From NCBI GenBank assembly GCA_051861545.1, contig JBIMKP010000018.1, positions 1 to 64,000 on the forward strand: a stretch of 64,000 nt of DNA, written 5' to 3'. Under the pieces are notes generated by a model. It saw only the letters and a program-made list of their open reading frames with translations, ran no database searches and had not been told where the DNA came from. Shown piece by piece: positions 59,124 through 64,000 of the stretch. Origin of the DNA: CAISCU01 sp051861545 (lineage in GTDB: Bacteria > Bacteroidota > Bacteroidia > UKL13-3). How positions within the stretch are numbered: the first letter of the stretch is position 1; every line of letters starts with the position of its first letter. A program made the position numbers and the translations under genes.

Positions 59124-61223
59124 CTATGATATCCTGCCCCATTTTGCATTTTTTTGGTAAAGAGCAAAGTATAGACTTAGGGATTTATTCACATCTTTTT
59201 CAAGATTTATGTCATTCTCTAACACTAATTTCGCTTCATTTCGCGCTTGTTCTATTAAAACATGGTCTTCTGATATGTCTGCAATTTTCAAATCCAGACT
59301 ACCACTTTGAGCTGTTCCTTCTAATTCGCCCGGACCTCTTAATTTCAAATCAACCTCCGCAATTTTAAACCCATCCGTTGTTTCAGTCATGGTTTTTAAA
59401 CGAAGTCTGGCATCATTACTAAGTTCATGTCCACTCATTAAAATACAATATGATTGATCTGCACCACGCCCTACTCTACCTCTTAACTGATGTAATTGTG
59501 ATAAGCCAAATTTTTCGGCACTTTCTATAATCATTACGGAAGCATTTGGCACATTCACACCTACTTCAATAACAGTTGTTGCCACCATAATTTGCGTTTC
59601 ACCTCTCACAAACCTTTGCATTTCAAAATCTTTGTCTGAAGGCTTAAGCTTCCCATGAACCATACTAACAGCATACTTAGGCGCTGGAAATTCTTTGATG
59701 ATGCTTTCAAAACCATCAACCAAACTTTTATAAGTTAGCTTTTCTGATTCTTCAATTAATGGATAAACTATATAAACTTGTCGACCTAAAGTAATTTGCT
59801 GCTGAATGAAGCCATAAACTTGTAATCTACTTGCATCAAAACGATGTACGGTATGAATGGGCTTTCTTCCAGCTGGTAATTCATCTATGATTGATGTATC
59901 TAAATCACCATAAAGAGTCATGGCTAAAGTTCTAGGAATAGGAGTAGCTGTCATTACCAAAACATGCGGCGGATAAATATTCTTCTTCCACAGCCTGGCT
60001 CTTTGTTCTACCCCAAATCGGTGTTGTTCATCAACAATAGCCAAACCCAAATTCTTAAAAACTACTTTGTCTTCTATCAATGCATGTGTTCCAACCAGAA
60101 TATGCAAATCACCAGATTCCAAATCCATGGCAATTTGTCGGCGCTCTTTGGTTTTAGTTGAGCCAGTTAACAATGCCACTTTTACTGGCATATCCTTTAA
60201 TAAGGAAACCAAAGTTTGGTAATGTTGCTGAGCCAGAATTTCTGTAGGTGCCATCATACAAGCCTGGTATTTGTTATCAAGCGCCATGAGCATACACATC
60301 AAAGCAACAACAGTTTTACCACTACCAACATCACCTTGTAAAAGCCTGTTCATTTGAATACCTCTTTTTACATCAGCTCTTATTTCTTTTAAGACGCGTT
60401 TTTGCGCATTGGTTAATTCAAAAGGTAAATAAGAATTATAAAAAGTATTGAAAAAATCACCAATTTGTTCAAGTCGAATTCCGTTTACAACTTGTGTTCT
60501 ATTCATTTTATACCTGAGCAAACGCAATTGAATAAAGAAGAGTTCTTCAAATTTTAAACGATGTTCGGCTTTACCCAATTTGTCTAGATTTTCGGGGAAA
60601 TGTATTTGAAGAAAAGCATCTTTTCTATTTAGGAAATTAAACTTCGTTAAAATTTGTGTTGGAATATTTTCAGCCAATTCAAAACGAGGATCTGAAATAA
60701 CAGCATGAACCATTTTCATGATGGCTTTTGAATCGACACCTCTCGCCTTCATTTTTTCAGAACAATTATACAAAGGCATGATGTGTAAATACCTTTTGTT
60801 TTGTAAATCTTCAAGGTCATCTAATGAAGGATGAACCATATTAAAACTACCATTGAATTCCGATGGTTTACCAAAAATAAGGTAAGTTTTATTGGCTTTT
60901 AGGTTTTCCTTAACCCATTTTACTCCCTGAAACCAAACCAATTCTAGCACACCACTACCATCATAAAACTCAGCAACCAAACGTGAAGCCCTACCTTCAC
61001 CAATGGTTCTTAGGTTTCCAATTGTACCTTTTAATTGAATATAAGCTAAACTGGCATCAATCTCTTTTACCTTGTAAATACGGCTTCTATCGATGTGTCG
61101 ATAAGGGAAATTAAAAATCAAATCATGAAAATTAAAAATCTCCAAATCCTTCTTCAGCAATTCTGCCTTAGCCGGACCTACGCCTTTGAGGTATTCGATT
61201 GGAGTTTGTAAAAACGGATTCAT
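59124..61223 (-). CDS. recG: ATP-dependent DNA helicase RecG
   Basis: 699 residues. An OB-fold wedge domain (about 45-170) is followed by the helicase core: Walker A LLQGDVGSGKTVVALMCMLM, the DEQH box AIVDEQHRFGVEQRARLWKK, VMTATPIPRTLAMTLYGDLD, and the C-terminal IMVATTVIEVGVNVPNASVM, ESAEKFGLSQLHQLRGRVGR. It remodels stalled forks and Holliday junctions. Single-gene unit. Confidence 0.96.
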   Translation of the reverse strand: MNPFLQTPIEYLKGVGPAKAELLKKDLEIFNFHDLIFNFPYRHIDRSRIYKVKEIDASLAYIQLKGTIGNLRTIGEGRASRLVAEFYDGSGVLELVWFQGVKWVKENLKANKTYLIFGKPSEFNGSFNMVHPSLDDLEDLQNKRYLHIMPLYNCSEKMKARGVDSKAIMKMVHAVISDPRFELAENIPTQILTKFNFLNRKDAFLQIHFPENLDKLGKAEHRLKFEELFFIQLRLLRYKMNRTQVVNGIRLEQIGDFFNTFYNSYLPFELTNAQKRVLKEIRADVKRGIQMNRLLQGDVGSGKTVVALMCMLMALDNKYQACMMAPTEILAQQHYQTLVSLLKDMPVKVALLTGSTKTKERRQIAMDLESGDLHILVGTHALIEDKVVFKNLGLAIVDEQHRFGVEQRARLWKKNIYPPHVLVMTATPIPRTLAMTLYGDLDTSIIDELPAGRKPIHTVHRFDASRLQVYGFIQQQITLGRQVYIVYPLIEESEKLTYKSLVDGFESIIKEFPAPKYAVSMVHGKLKPSDKDFEMQRFVRGETQIMVATTVIEVGVNVPNASVMIIESAEKFGLSQLHQLRGRVGRGADQSYCILMSGHELSNDARLRLKTMTETTDGFKIAEVDLKLRGPGELEGTAQSGSLDLKIADISEDHVLIEQARNEAKLVLENDINLEKDVNKSLSLYFALYQKNAKWGRIS

Positions 61224-61367
61224 GAACTACGAAATAAAGTAAAAAGGGTGAATATCCTTAATTTTACCCTATTGAATTATCTTCTTAATTTTGTTGATGT
61301 TTAAACAATTAAGGACAGACAATATCAATACTAAAAATATTTACAATTGGTATTACATTCGCATCAA

Positions 61368-62498
61368 ATGAAAACTCAACTCATCTATAAAGGAATCTTT
61401 GTATTCATACTATTTTTAACTACCCAAACTATTTTTGCTTCAAACCTATTTCCTATTGAGAAAAAAGGAAAATGGGGTTATATGGATGAAAGTGGCAAAA
61501 TGATTATCGATTTCAAATTCGATATTGCAGGCGAATTCAATGAGGGTTATGCAACTGTGGCCTTAAACAGAATGCCTTGTGTGATTGATGAAAATGAAAA
61601 TAGGATTATTGATACAGGTTTATATCAATTCATCGGAAATTATTCTGAAGGTTTGGTTTCTGTGATGGATTATAAATTCAAACGTTATTACCTCAATAAT
61701 CAATCAAAAATTGTCATCAAACTTGCTGATGAAATTTATGATGCAGGCACTTTTCACAATGGTTTAGCTAGAGTTGGAAAAAAGATAGACATCCACCAAA
61801 ACAAATTTGGAGTGGACATCAGCAATTTAGGTTATGCATTTACATATATCAAAAAAGATGGTAGCTATTTAACTGATTTCATTTTTGATGATGCAGATGA
61901 TTTTATAGAACCAGTTGCAAGGGTTTTACAAGGCAAAAAATTTGGTTTGATAAACCTTAGCGGAAAATTCTTGATTGAACCACGTTATTCAAACATGAGT
62001 GTTTTTAATGAAGGATTAGCTGTTGTAGACTATATTGGCTCTTATGGCTATATCGATACCAATGGTGTTGAAATTATTAAACCTCAATTCGAATATGCAA
62101 AAGCTTTTAGTAATGGAATGGCAGCCGTTTCAGTAAAAGGAAAATTTGGCTTTATTGATACAGATGGCAAATTGGCAATTCCAGCAAAATTCGATGATGT
62201 AAGACCATTCGCTGAAGGAAGAGCTGCAGTTTTAGAAATGAACAAATGGGCTTTTGTTGATGAAAAAGGAAATTATATCTACCAACCTTATTTCGAAGAA
62301 GCAAGTTATTTCAACGAAGGATTATGTCCTGTTAAACTAAAAGGCAAATGGGGGGCAATCGATAAACAAGGACATATTTTAGTTCCATTCCAATTTGAAC
62401 ACATTGGTATTTTCGAAAATGGTGTTGCTGAAGTAATTTACAGAGGCATTAATTTATATGTTGATTTGAGGGGCAATGTGCTGCCGAGACTTAATTAG
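61368..62498 (+). CDS. WG-repeat secreted protein
   Basis: 376 residues from ATG 61368 with signal peptide ending TIFAS. About seven WG/KWGYxDxxG repeats of roughly 45-50 residues follow: GKWGYMDESGKMIIDFKFD, KKFGLINLSGKFLIEPRYS, GSYGYIDTNGVEIIKPQFE, GKFGFIDTDGKLAIPAKFD, NKWAFVDEKGNYIYQPYFE, GKWGAIDKQGHILVPFQFE. These repeats fold as a beta-propeller or solenoid; function unknown. It is cell-surface or periplasmic. Confidence 0.88.
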   Translation: MKTQLIYKGIFVFILFLTTQTIFASNLFPIEKKGKWGYMDESGKMIIDFKFDIAGEFNEGYATVALNRMPCVIDENENRIIDTGLYQFIGNYSEGLVSVMDYKFKRYYLNNQSKIVIKLADEIYDAGTFHNGLARVGKKIDIHQNKFGVDISNLGYAFTYIKKDGSYLTDFIFDDADDFIEPVARVLQGKKFGLINLSGKFLIEPRYSNMSVFNEGLAVVDYIGSYGYIDTNGVEIIKPQFEYAKAFSNGMAAVSVKGKFGFIDTDGKLAIPAKFDDVRPFAEGRAAVLEMNKWAFVDEKGNYIYQPYFEEASYFNEGLCPVKLKGKWGAIDKQGHILVPFQFEHIGIFENGVAEVIYRGINLYVDLRGNVLPRLN

Positions 62499-62536
62499 CA
62501 GCCGGCTTTTGGCTTTTGGAAGTTTGCTATTGGCTT
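62499..62536. repeat. GGCTTTTGG-type intergenic repeat
   Basis: CAGCCGGCTTTTGGCTTTTG, then GAAGTTTGCTATTGGCTT, starts right after the WG gene stop. A similar sequence in opposite orientation is at 63451-63484. I have the impression that such ggctttt repeats are common in Bacteroidota intergenic DNA. Confidence 0.5.
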
Positions 62537-62664
62537 GGATTTTAGAGGGATGTGAGATTTAACACCATATAATTATTTAGTGTATTCTTAAATAGATTAA
62601 ATTGAGGTTATTTAAATAAATTGCTTCATTTGAACCCAATACTTTTTAATTCCCAATGATTTAT

Positions 62665-63297
62665 TCATTTTACTTTATTATAAATCATCATTCCTCTTTT
62701 GTATTCGCCAATTGGTAACTTATTATAAAAATCTTTGTATAAACCTTTAAGATTTAATCGAATTTTCAGATTATCTAAAAAGTTGTTCAATTTTACACTT
62801 TCAACAATAGATTTATTCTGAACTCTTGGTGTCCAATAACATTTTCTAAAGTGCCTATTCTTTGAGCAAAACTCTATTGTAATAGTAGTTCCATCTACTC
62901 CAGCAGACCAACCTATAATATCTTTTTGAAATGGAATTGTGTCTATAAAAGCAGCTTCATTAATAATCATTTTACTTTGTCTAGTTGACAATTTTCTTTT
63001 TCCGAAAATCACCTTTTCTTCAAAAGTAATATCAGTATCATTTGAAGTCCAAACATATGAAGTAACTATACCATGAATTTTACCTTTACCATCTTGCCAA
63101 ACCTCAATTATCTGTTGACCTCCAGTCCAAATTCGAAGGAATTTTGTAAATTTTGTTTTAGTTAAATCCTCTAAGGATAGTTCTTTCAAGGATGTTTCCA
63201 AACGATAAGAACAAGTTGAGTCTATAGAATTAAAGGTTTGTCCTAAGCAGTTTGAAAAACCTAAAAAAGTTAAAACTATAATTAAAAAATGTTTCAT
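62665..63297 (-). CDS. Secreted protein of unknown function
   Basis: 210 residues from ATG 63297 (MKHFLIIVLTFLGFSNCLG|Q). No recognised domain. The mature protein mixes strands such as FLRIWTGGQQIIEVWQDGKG and TTITIEFCSKNRHFRKCYW with a Lys-rich C-terminus (NLKGLYKDFYNKLPIGEYKR). The flanks carry related repeats in opposite orientation, so the gene may sit in a region prone to rearrangement. Low-level confidence in function; the ORF itself is convincing. Confidence 0.6.
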   Translation of the reverse strand: MKHFLIIVLTFLGFSNCLGQTFNSIDSTCSYRLETSLKELSLEDLTKTKFTKFLRIWTGGQQIIEVWQDGKGKIHGIVTSYVWTSNDTDITFEEKVIFGKRKLSTRQSKMIINEAAFIDTIPFQKDIIGWSAGVDGTTITIEFCSKNRHFRKCYWTPRVQNKSIVESVKLNNFLDNLKIRLNLKGLYKDFYNKLPIGEYKRGMMIYNKVK

Positions 63298-63450
63298 AAG
63301 AATAAAAAACTCTTGAGATAATGGCAATAAATACTAAACTAGTAAATCTAAGAAATAGTTTGAAAACAATTGCCTAATCAAACATCTACAATTTACACAA
63401 AATTCTTTACAGTCTCCTTTTAAAAGCGCTTTATTAAAACGAATCCCCCT

Positions 63451-63484
63451 CCGCCAACAGCCAAAAGCAAAAAGCCAAAGTTTG
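63451..63484. repeat. Inverse copy of the GGCTTTTGG-type repeat
   Basis: CCGCCAACAGCCAAAAGCAA followed by AAAGCCAAAGTTTG, the inverse of the repeat at 62499-62536. Confidence 0.5.
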
Positions 63485-63488
63485 TAAA

Positions 63489-64000
63489 TCAATACTTTAC
63501 AATCTTCTCTGCAAACGCATTTTCGCCATTGCTTATTTCTAGCAAATAAATTCCGCTGGTGAATAAAGTTGGGTCAATTTTAAAGTTTGAATTCCATTCG
63601 CTGCTTTGAAGTAATTTACCTTCTAATGTGTAAACTTTGTATTGAAGCAGCTTATTCGATTGATTACTGATTTCTATTGCACTTGTTCCATTTGCAAATC
63701 CATTGGTGTTAAAAATTTGAACTTGCTCTTTGAATGCTTTTATTGGATCTAGTGATAAAACCACTGCAAATCCTCTTTCTTGTAACCTAGTTTTTAGTGG
63801 ACCATAATGTGCCCTCGAATACAATAAACTATCTGCAAGTACCAATAAATCTGCGGCATCCTGTAAACTCATGTTGTTGGTATAAAAATAGGTTGAGCCA
63901 AACAATAGTTTTGTAGTTATTTCTCTTCCCAAATCCAAACTAATATCGTTTAACATACTACTCCAGATTTCTGATGTTGAATAGAAATCAGAGCTTACAT
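63489..64000 (-). CDS. C-terminal part of a secreted protein with T9SS sorting tail, M36-like (partial)
   Basis: The reading frame is open through the window end; the internal Met at 63956 is not a start (VSSDFYSTSEIWSSML precedes it in frame). The stretch LQDAADLLVLADSLLYSRAH followed by YGPLKTRLQERGFAV resembles the end of fungalysin (M36) metallopeptidases, where AD and the RG(F/M)G-like motif close the domain. The last 75 residues are a type A sorting domain (IEISNQSNKLLQYKVYTLEG ... GIYLLEISNGENAFAEKIVKY). The catalytic HExxH would lie upstream, outside the window. Confidence 0.6.
   Translation of the reverse strand, partial: VSSDFYSTSEIWSSMLNDISLDLGREITTKLLFGSTYFYTNNMSLQDAADLLVLADSLLYSRAHYGPLKTRLQERGFAVVLSLDPIKAFKEQVQIFNTNGFANGTSAIEISNQSNKLLQYKVYTLEGKLLQSSEWNSNFKIDPTLFTSGIYLLEISNGENAFAEKIVKY

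Overview
The window is a piece of an AT-rich chromosome from a member of the Bacteroidota. This rests on several independent traits. Secreted proteins end in type IX secretion (T9SS, type A) sorting domains. A TonB-dependent receptor is paired with a DUF4249-type lipoprotein. MurF and alanine racemase are fused. There is a LemA/TPM-domain gene group and a ClpC-type chaperone. Promoters match the Bacteroidota TTG-N20-TAnnTTTG pattern, and obvious Shine-Dalgarno sequences are absent. Genus cannot be told from sequence alone; an environmental, free-living relative of the Sphingobacteriales, Chitinophagales or Saprospirales is a reasonable guess.

Layout. 1-4.3 kb is a loose accessory stretch: a short tandem repeat, a UbiA-like membrane protein, a degenerate VapC-like PIN protein and unknown secreted proteins. 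4.3-16.7 kb is dominated by minus-strand envelope genes: two large T9SS-sorted secreted proteins, a metallophosphoesterase, an aldo/keto reductase, an OmpA-family protein and a duplicated-barrel SPOR protein. One plus-strand peptidoglycan glycosyltransferase lies among them. The two long intergenic gaps of this part (11.5-11.9 and 12.65-13.2 kb) and the one at 16.7-17.35 kb hold repeats, including two copies of an undescribed MITE-like element. 17.4-27.4 kb carries a SpoU methyltransferase, the DUF4249/TonB receptor pair, dCTP deaminase, a WD40 protein, a phosphopantetheinyl transferase, methylmalonyl-CoA epimerase and a T9SS-sorted arylsulfotransferase.

27.59-29.17 kb is the most unusual region. 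One intact tRNA-Arg(TCT) gene sits in an array of three small GIY-YIG nuclease genes. Each nuclease gene is followed by a copy of the 3' half of that tRNA gene, in which the anticodon-stem 3' strand and variable loop are replaced by a GC-rich 16-bp palindrome. Chimeric tRNA-like sequences with rebuilt D-arms flank the array. This is the best candidate for an undescribed selfish or homing system.

29.4-64 kb is mostly housekeeping: RlmN followed by the Fe-S carrier Nfu, RecX, MurF-Alr, RlmH, ClpC, a peptide transporter, the LemA/TPM group, a heptosyltransferase-like enzyme, a compact run from a lipoprotein through a thioesterase, RNase R and an esterase to a polyprenyl synthase, MATE, a RelE-type toxin-antitoxin pair, an S9 peptidase and RecG. 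Oddities here are a TPR sensor protein that keeps a histidine-kinase phosphoacceptor box but has no ATPase domain, and a terminator inside the LemA/TPM group. The window ends inside a secreted protein with a T9SS tail.

A further signal runs through the window. Several genes have an exact TAnnTTTG -7 element only 4-7 nt before the ATG, which predicts leaderless transcripts.
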